This document shows, piece by piece, positions 44,172 to 52,609 of a DNA stretch of 64,000 nt. A program made the position numbers and the translations under genes. Under the pieces are notes generated by a model. That model saw nothing but the letters and a program-made list of their open reading frames with translations. It did not search any database and had not been told where the DNA came from. The stretch is taken from positions 37,379-101,378 of the forward strand of contig NZ_LT828540.1 in NCBI RefSeq assembly GCF_900170035.1, written 5' to 3'. Numbering within the stretch: position 1 is the first letter of the stretch; every line of letters begins with the position of its first letter. This DNA is from Desulfamplus magnetovallimortis. Lineage in GTDB: Bacteria; Desulfobacterota; Desulfobacteria; Desulfobacterales; Desulfobacteraceae.

Positions 44172-45149
44172 TTATTTGTTGTTAAGCTCTTTTGCAGCAT
44201 CCATGGCAGAGTATGTCAGGATCATATCAGCTCCGGCACGTTTTATTGATAAAAGGGTCTCCATAACCACTTTGATGCCATCAATCCATCCCATAAGTTC
44301 GGCTGCCTTGATCATGGCGTACTCTCCACTCACACTGTAGGCAGCAAGTGGAAGATCAATTTCATCACGAAGACGGTGTATTATGTCAAGGTAGGATAGG
44401 GCAGGTTTTACCATTATGATATCTGCTCCTTCCTCAATATCCATTGTGGCTTCCCTTATTGCTTCAAGTGAATTGGCAGGGTCCATCTGATATGAACGCC
44501 TGTCTCCGAACTGGGGTTTTGAGTCTGCTGCCTGTCTGAAGGGGCCGTAATATGCGGATGCATATTTTACAGCATATGACATTATGGGGATATTGGAAAA
44601 ACCCTCTTCATCAAGGGTCTGCCTTATCTCTCCGACACGCCCGTCCATCATGTCAGATGGCGCTACCATATCAGCACCGGCTTTTGCATGGGATAGAGCT
44701 GTTGCAGCAAGAAGATCAAGTGATACATCATTATCAATTTTACCATTTTCCACCATGCCGCAGTGACCATGATCAGTGTATTGACAAAGACATACATCTG
44801 TCAGTACTGCCATGTCGGGAACAGCCTCTTTTACAGCTTTTACAGCTTTCTGGACAATTCCGTCGCTGGCATATGCACGGGTTCCAAGGGGATCTTTTTT
44901 GTCAGGAAGTCCAAAGAGCATGACAGCAGGAATGCCAAGGTCATAAGCATCCTTGACAACACTTACAAGATAGTCGCATGTAAACTGAAAATGGCCAGGC
45001 ATTGACGGGATAGGATTTTTGATTCCTTTTCCCTCAATGGCAAAAAGTGGTAGTATAAGGTCGTTGACCGTCAGAACAGTCTCCTGTATCATTTTTCTGA
45101 AAGCACTTTTTTCCCGCAATCTTCTTGCCCTGAAATCCGGAAACAACAT
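44172..45149 (-). CDS. hemB: Delta-aminolevulinic acid dehydratase (porphobilinogen synthase)
   Basis: The 325-residue protein shows the zinc-type site [14 protein letters not shown] with three cysteines, the catalytic lysine segments [16 protein letters not shown] and [11 protein letters not shown], and [13 protein letters not shown] substrate region. It condenses two aminolevulinate molecules into porphobilinogen, an early step shared by siroheme and heme. Its place between ahbC and ahbD supports a tetrapyrrole operon. Confidence 0.96.
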   Translation of the reverse strand: MLFPDFRARRLREKSAFRKMIQETVLTVNDLILPLFAIEGKGIKNPIPSMPGHFQFTCDYLVSVVKDAYDLGIPAVMLFGLPDKKDPLGTRAYASDGIVQKAVKAVKEAVPDMAVLTDVCLCQYTDHGHCGMVENGKIDNDVSLDLLAATALSHAKAGADMVAPSDMMDGRVGEIRQTLDEEGFSNIPIMSYAVKYASAYYGPFRQAADSKPQFGDRRSYQMDPANSLEAIREATMDIEEGADIIMVKPALSYLDIIHRLRDEIDLPLAAYSVSGEYAMIKAAELMGWIDGIKVVMETLLSIKRAGADMILTYSAMDAAKELNNK

Positions 45150-45197
45150 GGAAAATTTTCTCCTTAAAATTATTTGTTGACAAAGAAGTAGTGTTCG

Positions 45198-45302
45198 TTA
45201 GTAATTGGGTTTAATTAACTTACCCAAACTCCCCCTCCCAAGTCTGTAAAATGTGGCTGGGGGCAAGGAGAATGGGTAAGTTATTAAAAATCAATTCCTT
45301 AA
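45198..45302 (+). repeat. Family-E MITE-like repeat, copy 3
   Basis: It is nearly identical to the copy at 5085-5187 and differs at only a few positions, including AAGGAGAATGG versus AAGGTGAATGG in the core. It is the first of three adjacent repeats in the ahbC-hemB gap. Confidence 0.85.
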
Positions 45303-45478
45303 AGGTTTAACTGTCGGGTGGTCTATACTCCCCCTCTCCAGTCATGGAGATGGGGTTGGGGGGGGATGTGATATGAATAACCGACAGTCATAACTTGATA
45401 GTATAGGAATTTCCATTTTTATCCAGCAAAAGCAGTTGGTTATGGAAAAGCCCGCCCGAAGGGCGCTAAGTTCATGAA
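45303..45478. repeat. Family-F and family-G repeats in tandem upstream of hemB
   Basis: 45303-45400 has GGTTTAACTGTCGGGTGG at one end and CCGACAGTCATAACTTGA at the other, a family-F copy. 45404-45478 matches family G from downstream of motB (GGTTATGGAAAAGCCCGCCC, then GGGCGCTAAGTTCATG). With the preceding family-E copy, three families abut without unique DNA between them. Confidence 0.7.
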
Positions 45479-45485
45479 ACAGTAG

Positions 45486-46670
45486 TTACTTTTTCTTTAT
45501 CTCTTCATCTGTCAGATAGCATGCAGGATCATGATCCCAGGGATCACCCTTGATGGACTCTGCCCTTGCACGAAAATTTCCGCCGCAAATGTCAAGCCAC
45601 CTGCACTCCATGCATCGTCCTTTTACATGGGCTTTTTTCTCTTTCAGTTTCATCAGAAAATCATTATTGCTGTCTGTCCATATCTCCGAGAAAGGCCGCT
45701 CCTTTATATTGCCAAGGCTTTTATCCCGCCAGAACTGATCAGGATGTACCTCTCCATCCCAGCTTATACATCCAAAACCCCTTCCGGAGTTGTTACCTTC
45801 ATTCATCTGAAGAAGATCAAGCACTTCTGCAGCTCGTTCTGGATCTTCCTGTAAAAGTTTCATGTAAATGTATGGGCCGTCTGCATGGTTATCAACCGTC
45901 AGAATCTCTTTAGGAAGATTTCGGTCATGAAGATCCCTTGTTCGCTCCATTATCAAGTCCAGAGTTTTTCTTGTTTCTTCATGGGAGAGATCCTCATTTG
46001 CAATGGCAGAGGCTCTTCCTGAATAAACAAGATGGTAAAAACATGCCCTTGGAATGTCCATTTTTTCCAGAAGATCGAAAATTCCGGGAATCTCATGGAC
46101 ATTACGTTTATTGATGGTAAACCTTAGTCCTACTTTTATTCCAGCCTCCTGGCAATTTCGTATTCCCTGTAATGCCTTTTGAAAGGAGCCTTTGATTCCT
46201 CTGAAGTTGTCATGGGTCTTTTCAAGTCCGTCAAGGCTTATTCCAACGTAAGAGAGACCAATCTCCTTTAAAACCGTTGCCTTCTCTTTTGTAATAAGTG
46301 TGCCGTTGGTAGATATTACAGCTCGCATTCCTTTTTTTACAGCATACTCTGCATACTCTGCAAGGCGCGGGTGAACCAAGGGTTCTCCACCTGAAAAGAG
46401 CAGTACCGGCACACCAAACTGTGCAAGGTCGTCAATCATTGCAAGGCTCTGCTCATGGGTCAGTTCATTTTCATAGGAAATATCTTCAGACTGTGCATAG
46501 CAATGGACGCATCTCAGGTTGCATCGTCTGGTCATGTTCCAGACCACCACAGGTTTTTTGTCTATGGAAAACTGGAGAAGGTGGGAGGGCAGTTTACCGG
46601 AGTGCCTTGCATATCGCAGGGTATCCGAAGGTTCTACGGTTGAGCAGTACAGTTTTGAAATTCCGATCAT
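45486..46670 (-). CDS. ahbC: AhbC-like radical SAM 12,18-didecarboxysiroheme deacetylase
   Basis: The 394-residue protein has CNLRCVHC at the radical SAM site, FSGGEPLVHP, and C-terminal cysteines in CISWDGEVHPDQFW and CMECRWLDICGGNFRARAE. The family removes the acetate side chains from didecarboxysiroheme to give iron-coproporphyrin III, the substrate of AhbD. Its start overlaps the ClpX-like gene's stop (ATGA). Confidence 0.85.
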   Translation of the reverse strand: MIGISKLYCSTVEPSDTLRYARHSGKLPSHLLQFSIDKKPVVVWNMTRRCNLRCVHCYAQSEDISYENELTHEQSLAMIDDLAQFGVPVLLFSGGEPLVHPRLAEYAEYAVKKGMRAVISTNGTLITKEKATVLKEIGLSYVGISLDGLEKTHDNFRGIKGSFQKALQGIRNCQEAGIKVGLRFTINKRNVHEIPGIFDLLEKMDIPRACFYHLVYSGRASAIANEDLSHEETRKTLDLIMERTRDLHDRNLPKEILTVDNHADGPYIYMKLLQEDPERAAEVLDLLQMNEGNNSGRGFGCISWDGEVHPDQFWRDKSLGNIKERPFSEIWTDSNNDFLMKLKEKKAHVKGRCMECRWLDICGGNFRARAESIKGDPWDHDPACYLTDEEIKKK

Positions 46671-48448
46671 GATAATTTTTTCCTGATAAGGTCATCCAGA
46701 AATTTTTTGTGCTCAAGAAGAGCGTCTCTGGAGATAAAAAATCTGTTTTTACCTGATTTGTCTCGCACGAGATTAAGACCGTCATAAAAATCATTATATA
46801 TTTTTTCCATTACATCTTCAGACGTGATGGGATTGTGGATCATCTCTTCAATGAGAAAATCCACGGCATCCTCTTCCATCACAATATTCAGATCGTAATT
46901 CTTATAAAAATCCACTTCAATCTTTTTTATTGATTCATAATATGACTTCACCTGTCTTATGGCATTGCCAAGCTCTGTCACATGGGTAGAGAAATAGTCA
47001 GCCACAAGGCCGCAACGGTAGTCAGATAGCGTAAGGCCATGTCGGTGCGAGAGGTTTTTCCAGTTGTCGGTAATATATGAGATTATATAAGTTTTTTCAT
47101 TTTCAAGGGCTTTGGCATGTATTGCTTTCCGGTTTTCCAGTGCAAGCTTACCTTCTTCAGAATCTTTGTTCGCCTGTTGCTCTTCGCAAAGTATCTTTTC
47201 AAGATGTTTTTCTGGTTTGGCCACAAGCTCTTTTGTAACAGTTAATATGTTTATGCTGGAAGATGGCAGTTTTTCCTCAAAGGAAATTAATGTGTTCTCA
47301 ACAGCACTGACAAGACCTCTGGCACCGGTGTTTTCCTGGGAAGCTTTTTCTGCAAGAAGTTCAAGAGCATCATCTGTGAAGACAATATCAATGCCATATG
47401 ATTTGAAATCAAGGCGTTTTCCAAGAACTACCGGGTTGTTAGGCATTCTCAGGATATCATAGAGATCCTGCTTTGAAAGAGGGTCTAATATGCATCTTAC
47501 AGGAAGTCTTCCTATAAATTCAGATTCAAATCCAAATTCAACAAGATCTTCACTTTTCATTTGTTGCAGAAGCTGGCTCTCTTGAAGGGATGATGACAGG
47601 GTTGAAGCAAAGCCAATGGACTGTTTTGTAACTCTTTTTGAGACAATCTTGGCAAGATCTCCAAAAGCACCACTGACAATAAATAGTATGTTCGCTGTGT
47701 TGACACGCTTTCTATTGCGTTTTCCGGTTTTTTGATAGCTTTCAAGCTCCTGCATCATGGATATGGGGTCATGGGGAACCTTTAACTCCACATCTGTCTC
47801 CTCCATGGGCTTTAGTAGTGCCCTTTGCACTCCTGTTCTTGAGACATCTGCTCCTCTGAAATTCTGGCTTGCGGCAATTTTATCAATTTCATCAATATAT
47901 ACGATGCCATATTCAGCAATAGATATGTCATCATCTGCTTCCCTGACAAGGTCTCGAATAATATCTTCGACATCGCCCCCCACATAGCCGGTTTCTGAAA
48001 ATTTTGTTGCATCTGCTTTTACAAAAGGCACTCCTATCCTTTTTGCAATCAGTTTAATAATGTATGTTTTGCCAACACCTGTGGGGCCAAGCATCAATAT
48101 ATTGGATTTAATGTTGCCTGTTATGGGGGGGTGGGAGGTGTTGGTAAGGGATTCAGTATATTTGATCTTGTTGAAATGGGTGCATATCTTTGTTGCAAGT
48201 ACAGATTTTGCCTTGTTTTGTCTTACAATATACTGATCAAGATAGGATATCAGTTCTGAGGGTTTGATATCAAAATTGACAAATTTTTTTTTGTCTTCGA
48301 TTACATCTTTTCCCTTGATTGAAGTCTGTTTGGGGAGAATTGATGGTGTTATTATTTTAACATTACCACCAAATTTTTTATTTAAAAACTCTCCAAGCTC
48401 TTTTTCAATTTTGCTGGGATCCGGTATATTTTCATTTTTTTCTTTCAT
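46667..48448 (-). CDS. ClpX-like AAA+ ATPase without the N-terminal zinc domain
   Basis: The 593-residue protein is a divergent ClpX paralogue. The AAA core has Walker A GPTGVGKT (121-128), pore loop GYVG (154-157), Walker B YIDEID (184-189), GVQRALLKPMEET and sensor 2 TGARGLVSAVE. IGF at 278-280 is the tripeptide by which ClpX docks on ClpP. The four-cysteine substrate-recognition domain of ClpX is missing, replaced by about 60 other residues. The C-terminal 180 residues are additional and helical. It is translationally coupled to ahbC. It may unfold specific substrates; any link with heme enzymes is inference. Confidence 0.85.
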   Translation of the reverse strand: MKEKNENIPDPSKIEKELGEFLNKKFGGNVKIITPSILPKQTSIKGKDVIEDKKKFVNFDIKPSELISYLDQYIVRQNKAKSVLATKICTHFNKIKYTESLTNTSHPPITGNIKSNILMLGPTGVGKTYIIKLIAKRIGVPFVKADATKFSETGYVGGDVEDIIRDLVREADDDISIAEYGIVYIDEIDKIAASQNFRGADVSRTGVQRALLKPMEETDVELKVPHDPISMMQELESYQKTGKRNRKRVNTANILFIVSGAFGDLAKIVSKRVTKQSIGFASTLSSSLQESQLLQQMKSEDLVEFGFESEFIGRLPVRCILDPLSKQDLYDILRMPNNPVVLGKRLDFKSYGIDIVFTDDALELLAEKASQENTGARGLVSAVENTLISFEEKLPSSSINILTVTKELVAKPEKHLEKILCEEQQANKDSEEGKLALENRKAIHAKALENEKTYIISYITDNWKNLSHRHGLTLSDYRCGLVADYFSTHVTELGNAIRQVKSYYESIKKIEVDFYKNYDLNIVMEEDAVDFLIEEMIHNPITSEDVMEKIYNDFYDGLNLVRDKSGKNRFFISRDALLEHKKFLDDLIRKKLS

Positions 48449-48481
48449 GGCTGGGTAATATAATCATACAGTGAGGATTAT

Positions 48482-48682
48482 TCAAGAATTAGTTGTTTTT
48501 TTGAAGCGTTTTTTAAACATCAGGCAGTGCTGGCCAGTGGAACGATAGACAGTTATTGAGGGTAGTGTCCGGCCTTTAAAGCCCATGGCCCTGCAACCAT
48601 ATGGATGCTGCATTTCCCAGGTAATATAAAAATGTGAACATTGCCGACAGTTAACAGGTTTTGTTTTTTCATCATCACTCAT
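48482..48682 (-). CDS. Small cysteine-containing protein
   Basis: The 66-residue protein has four cysteines in [19 protein letters not shown] and a later QHCLMF, plus the phrase [12 protein letters not shown]. Similar short uncharacterised proteins are, to my recollection, widespread in Desulfobacterota and probably bind zinc. It lies 33 bases upstream of the ClpX-like gene on the same strand. No function can be assigned. Confidence 0.7.
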   Translation of the reverse strand: MSDDEKTKPVNCRQCSHFYITWEMQHPYGCRAMGFKGRTLPSITVYRSTGQHCLMFKKRFKKTTNS

Positions 48683-48751
48683 GGTTTTGTTCTATCCCAA
48701 AAATAACAGAAGCCACAATCATTTACAATGAATGTGGCTTCTACAAATATT

Positions 48752-48836
48752 TGGTGCCGAAGGGGAGACTTGAACTCCCACGGGTCGCCCCACACGCCCC
48801 TCAAGCGTGCGTGTCTACCTATTCCACCACTTCGGC
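48752..48836 (-). tRNA. tRNA-Leu (GAG)
   Basis: Read from 48836 on the minus strand: acceptor GCCGAAG pairs with CTTCGGC, the D arm contains TGGTGGAATAGG, and the anticodon stem CACGC/GCGTG encloses loop TTGAGGG with anticodon GAG. The long variable arm and T loop AGTTCAAGTC fit tRNA-Leu. The CCA end is encoded at 48752-48754. It follows secG, a common arrangement. Confidence 0.95.
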
Positions 48837-48884
48837 TTGATATCTTTAGTATAATATGTTTGTTATCAGTTCTTTTTATCTCAT

Positions 48885-49211
48885 TTACTCTGCTGCTTTG
48901 CTTGTATCACTTTCTGAATTATTGTCAACACTTTTTTCGATTGGAATAACTGACTCAGACATAATTGATTTTGTTGATTTATGACCTGATGTATATGCCA
49001 GTGTCAGAGATGTCAACATAAATATTACTGCAACAGCCGTTGTTATTTTGCTCAAAACAGTTGCAGGGCCTGTACTTCCAAAAAATGCCTGACCTCCGGA
49101 TGCAGAGCCGAATGATGCACCCATATCAGAACCTTTGCCTGTCTGAAGAAGTACGATCAGTATTAAAAGAATGCACGCAACTACATGTATGGATAAGACA
49201 ATTCCTGTCAT
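48885..49211 (-). CDS. secG: Preprotein translocase subunit SecG
   Basis: The 108-residue protein has two membrane helices and the SecG core [16 protein letters not shown] followed by [11 protein letters not shown]. SecG assists SecYE during protein export. The acidic C-terminal tail is unremarkable. It lies about 110 bases downstream of tpiA, the usual tpiA-secG-tRNA-Leu order. Confidence 0.94.
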   Translation of the reverse strand: MTGIVLSIHVVACILLILIVLLQTGKGSDMGASFGSASGGQAFFGSTGPATVLSKITTAVAVIFMLTSLTLAYTSGHKSTKSIMSESVIPIEKSVDNNSESDTSKAAE

Positions 49212-49318
49212 ATTAACTCTGTCCTTAAAAATATGCTTTATTTATGCATTCTTTAAATATGCACTCTTTAAAATCTGATGGTCTCTTTAGCTCTTTTCCG
49301 GACCGTATCAAAATTTTT

Positions 49319-50107
49319 TTAAAAATTAACAATTTTTGCAAAGGTTTCAGCATCAAGACTTGCACCACCAACCAATGCACCGTCAATGTTCTGCTTGCTC
49401 ATAAGATCAGCTATGTTATCAGGCTTAACAGAACCTCCATATAATATCCTGAGGGATTCTGAAAATTCAACTCCAAACATCTCTTTTAAAAGAGATCGAA
49501 TCTTTTTATGAATATCTTCAACCTGATCCGAAGTTGCTGTCTTGCCTGTACCTATCGCCCATACTGGCTCATAGGCTATAACCAGTGATGAAAGCTCATC
49601 AGAACGAAAGCCTTTTAACCCATTTCTAATCTGTTTGTCAAGCACATAAAAGGTTTTTTCTTCATTTTTTTCAGATTCAGTTTCGCCAATACACATTACA
49701 GGCGTTAAGTCAGATTCAAACGCTGCTCCTATTTTTTTGCAGATGCTCTCATCTGTCTCACCAAAGTACTGCCTGCGTTCTGAATGGCCAATAATTACAT
49801 GAGTTGCCCCTGCATCTTTTATCATAGGAGCTGATACTTCTCCTGTATATGCACCTTGATTTTCATGGTAAAGATTCTGTGCCCCTATGCTAATTCTGGA
49901 CTCAGTTTTATTCTCTTTTTTAAAGGCGTTATTTAAGTTGTTTAACTCTTGATATACAAGGGGGATTGCCAGAAAGGGCGGGGCAATCATTATGTCACGG
50001 TTATTTGTGCCTATTGTCAATTCAGCAAGCTTTCTCACTGTATTTACAGCTTCTGAACCCATTTTAAACATCTTCCAGTTACCGGCAATCAGTGGTGTTC
50101 TTGTCAT
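49319..50107 (-). CDS. tpiA: Triosephosphate isomerase
   Basis: The 262-residue protein has GNWKMFK at the N-terminus, the catalytic histidine in IGHSERRQYFGE and the catalytic glutamate in AYEPVWAIGTGKTAT, and ends with GGSVKPDN and DGALVGGASL. It interconverts the triose phosphates of glycolysis and gluconeogenesis. AAGGAG precedes the start, and the start overlaps the EIIA stop by four bases. Confidence 0.96.
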   Translation of the reverse strand: MTRTPLIAGNWKMFKMGSEAVNTVRKLAELTIGTNNRDIMIAPPFLAIPLVYQELNNLNNAFKKENKTESRISIGAQNLYHENQGAYTGEVSAPMIKDAGATHVIIGHSERRQYFGETDESICKKIGAAFESDLTPVMCIGETESEKNEEKTFYVLDKQIRNGLKGFRSDELSSLVIAYEPVWAIGTGKTATSDQVEDIHKKIRSLLKEMFGVEFSESLRILYGGSVKPDNIADLMSKQNIDGALVGGASLDAETFAKIVNF

Positions 50108-50514
50108 CTGTTTTCTCCTTTTAAAATGCCGCTTGCAAGGGAAATACTCCGCTTACCATGCTCTACAATTTGCGTGACTGCTTCTGAAATGGTCTTTTTT
50201 GTTCTCAGATTGACGGCTTTAAGCAGTATCGGAAGATTTACTCCCGAAATTACCTCAACACTACCTTCTTCAAGAAATGAGTAGCTTAGATTTGATGGAG
50301 TTCCTCCAAACATATCTGTAAATATAATAACGCCATCCCCATCTTTTACTTTCTTGATACCTTTTTTGATTTTATTTCTGAGTGTTTCCGGGTTTTCTCT
50401 GATATCTATGGATACTGAAAGAATATTGTCAATTTTTTCATTTAAGATAAATTCAAGTGTTTCAATCAGTGCTTTGCCAAGATCGGAATGTGTTACAAGC
50501 AATATCCCTGTCAT
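50104..50514 (-). CDS. Mannose-type PTS EIIA domain protein
   Basis: The 136-residue protein has the EIIA-Man fold pattern with the phosphorylatable His in LLVTHSDLGKALIE and the loop FTDMFGGTPSNLS. No EIIB/C/D permease genes are nearby, so it is probably regulatory, as in other proteobacteria where it follows rapZ and ptsN. It overlaps both neighbours by four bases. Confidence 0.88.
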   Translation of the reverse strand: MTGILLVTHSDLGKALIETLEFILNEKIDNILSVSIDIRENPETLRNKIKKGIKKVKDGDGVIIFTDMFGGTPSNLSYSFLEEGSVEVISGVNLPILLKAVNLRTKKTISEAVTQIVEHGKRSISLASGILKGENR

Positions 50515-51416
50515 TTTTCCTTTAAATCCCTGTCAATATCTCTGTGGATAATAACGGCTTTTATGCCGTTGTTATTAAAATGTTCAAATGTTTTTCTGGC
50601 AATTGCAACACTTCTATGGCGTCCTCCCGTGCATCCTGCAGCAATGGTAAGATATGCTTTTCCTTCTTTTTGATATAGAGGGTGAAGATAGTCAAGTAGT
50701 GCAAAATATTTTTCAATAAAGATTTTTGTCTCTGGTTGTGACAGAACAAAGTCTTTCACTGCGTTGGACTCTCCATCCAGATTTCTGAGGGATGGAATGA
50801 AATATGGATTGGTAATAAACCTCATATCCAGAACAAGATCAGCATCACGGGGTATGCCATATTTAAAACCAAAAGATATAATGTTGGTTTTCATGGATGG
50901 TGAAGATACTTCGGAAGTATCCTCTGTTGCAATTGAAAGAATTTTGGCCTTGAGCTGGTGCGGGGTGTACTTTGATGTGTCAATGATTGTGTCAGAGCTG
51001 TTTTTTATGTTGAACATCTCTTTTTTTTCAGATCGGATACTGTTGATCAGGCCATAATCATTGGATATCGGGTGGTGGCGTCTCGTTTGGCTGTATCTTT
51101 TTATAAGGGTGTTTTCATCTGCATCCAAAAAGAGGATAATAGGTTTAAAACCTTTTTTTTTCAGTAAATCAATTGTTATGGAGTAATGAGTGACAAATTT
51201 TTTTTCTCTCATATCCATTACAAATACAAGTCCATTTATTCCTGGATCATTTTTAAGGGGAAGATCAAGAAATTTTGGAAGCAGCTCCATGGGCATATTA
51301 TCCACGCAATAAAAACCTGCATCTTCAAATGCAGCCATTGCAGTACTTTTCCCTGAGCCTGATATGCCTGTAATAATAAAGATTTTCTGATCTTTCATCA
51401 TATTAGAAATCTTCAT
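50511..51416 (-). CDS. rapZ: RNase adapter protein RapZ
   Basis: The 301-residue protein has Walker A GISGSGKST near residue 20 and the C-terminal GCTGGRHRSVAIA signature of RapZ (YvcJ) family. In enteric bacteria it senses glucosamine phosphate and directs small-RNA turnover; elsewhere it binds nucleotides with less clear function. An insertion around the SIATEDTSEVSSPSM stretch is slightly longer than usual. It overlaps ptsN by 14 bases. Confidence 0.93.
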   Translation of the reverse strand: MKISNMMKDQKIFIITGISGSGKSTAMAAFEDAGFYCVDNMPMELLPKFLDLPLKNDPGINGLVFVMDMREKKFVTHYSITIDLLKKKGFKPIILFLDADENTLIKRYSQTRRHHPISNDYGLINSIRSEKKEMFNIKNSSDTIIDTSKYTPHQLKAKILSIATEDTSEVSSPSMKTNIISFGFKYGIPRDADLVLDMRFITNPYFIPSLRNLDGESNAVKDFVLSQPETKIFIEKYFALLDYLHPLYQKEGKAYLTIAAGCTGGRHRSVAIARKTFEHFNNNGIKAVIIHRDIDRDLKEK

Positions 51417-51861
51417 CCACCGAATGAATTATTCCCATGATTTCATCAACTGATTCCGATTTAAGAAGGCTCTCCTTGAAATCGGTCCGCTTAAGAAGTC
51501 TTGAAATCTGTGCAAGAACTTTAAGGTGACTGCCTGTTGAATTGGTGGGGGTTATAAGCAGAAAAAAAATATGAACAGGTTTGTTGTCCAGAGAGTCAAA
51601 GTCAACCCCTTCCTGACTTAAGCCAAATCCTACAACAATAGAATTTATGGTTGCAAGCTTTCCGTGGGGGATTCCGATACCGCCACCAATCCCTGTACTG
51701 CCAAGCTGTTCCCTTTCAAGGAGCACCTTTACAATATCCCTGGTCTCTGTGTTGGCAATGGCAGAGACGGCTGTTGCAAGTTCTTCAAGAACGCCTTTTT
51801 TATCTCTGGATTTCAGGTTTGCAATAATTGAGTTTTTATGGAGAATTTCTGATATTTTCAT
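51403..51861 (-). CDS. ptsN: Nitrogen-PTS EIIA protein PtsN
   Basis: The 152-residue protein has the EIIA-Ntr signature LLEREQLGSTGIGGGIGIPHGK, with the active histidine in IPHGK, and VDFDSLDNKPVHIFFLLITP. Its phosphorylation state regulates potassium and nitrogen or carbon processes in other proteobacteria. It belongs to the classic rpoN-hpf-ptsN-rapZ cluster. Confidence 0.94.
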   Translation of the reverse strand: MKISEILHKNSIIANLKSRDKKGVLEELATAVSAIANTETRDIVKVLLEREQLGSTGIGGGIGIPHGKLATINSIVVGFGLSQEGVDFDSLDNKPVHIFFLLITPTNSTGSHLKVLAQISRLLKRTDFKESLLKSESVDEIMGIIHSVDEDF

Positions 51862-51921
51862 TAAATGGGTTACCTTGGAACAGAAGTAATATACATCATT
51901 TGGTACCAGACTTTGATTTCA

Positions 51922-51947
51922 CAGCGTGACAATATTTTGTCACGCTG
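51922..51947. other. Perfect hairpin between hpf and ptsN
   Basis: CAGCGTGACAA and TTGTCACGCTG pair perfectly across a four-base loop. It lies in the 195-base gap downstream of hpf. No T-run follows on the minus strand, so it may be an RNA stability or processing element rather than a terminator. Confidence 0.5.
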
Positions 51948-52056
51948 GCTTCTATAGCATTCCAGATTAATAAATTTTTCGTTGTGAATGGTTAGGATAA
52001 CGGCATGCCATGACCTTGCAAGAAAGTTATTTATCTGAAAATCAATATTATAGCGT

Positions 52057-52597
52057 CTATTGAGGCTGAATAAGACCCATGCTTCCGTCATATCGCCTGT
52101 AAAGGACATTCATCTGTTCGGTTTTTGAGTTATTAAACACAAAAAATGTCTCTTTTCCTGCATTCAGTTCAGCTATTGCATCCTCAACATCCATTGGTTT
52201 GTAGTCAAGGACTTCTACAACTATGTCAAAGGGTTTTTTTTTCTTCAACCTCGTCTTCAGGTCTTTCCAGCTCAATTTCATCATCTTTTATGCTGTCCTT
52301 TTTACCGGACATGTGACGCTTCATCTTTTCCTTGTTTTTTTTGATCTGTACCCTGACCTTGTCCATTAATGTATCAATGGAAGCATACATGTTTTCGGAT
52401 TCTTCCCGTGCATGGATACTGACTTTGTCACAATTAAGAGTAATTTCAGCAATGTGTCTTATCTTTTCTACTGAGAGTACAACATTTGCTTCGGCAGGTG
52501 TTTCCAACATCTTGTCAAATCGGTCTAATTTTTTCTGAACATAGGATTTGAGAGCATCGGAAGGATCGATCTTTTTGAAAGTTACTGATGTTTGCAT
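52057..52597 (-). CDS. hpf: Long-form ribosome hibernation promoting factor, split by a +1 frameshift
   Basis: Two frames together make one long HPF. Frame one (52597 to the TGA at 52226-52228) encodes the ribosome-binding N-terminal domain, 123 residues with MQTSVTFKKIDPSDALKSYV. Frame two (to 52057) holds the C-terminal dimerisation domain, DYKPMDVEDAIAELNAGKET then FFVFNNSKTEQMNVLYRRYD. A +1 shift at CTT TGA C gives about 179 residues, normal for long HPF. The junction lies exactly between the domains, right after a run of nine A. Without a shift only a short-form-like HPF is made. A good ribosome binding site, GGGAGG, precedes the start. It may be recoding, polymerase slippage, mutation or sequencing error. 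Confidence 0.8.
52225..52242 (-). other. Putative +1 recoding site in hpf: A9 tract and CTT TGA C
   Basis: On the minus strand, nine A (52242-52234) are followed by CC and then CTT TGA C, with CTT at 52231-52229, TGA at 52228-52226 and C at 52225. CTT TGA C is the slippery heptamer of programmed frameshifting in the release factor 2 gene. The Shine-Dalgarno-like stimulator found three bases before that site in E. coli is absent here. Deleting one A also restores the frame. Confidence 0.55.
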
Positions 52598-52609
52598 AAA
52601 ACCTCCCTG

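Noticed and set aside
50104..51861. Complete sugar PTS transporter
   Set aside because: Only EIIA proteins and RapZ are present; no HPr, EI, EIIB or EIIC genes are visible, so this is a regulatory set.
51870..52109. 79-codon open frame downstream of hpf
   Set aside because: It overlaps the end of hpf, contains a hairpin and has no protein-like features.
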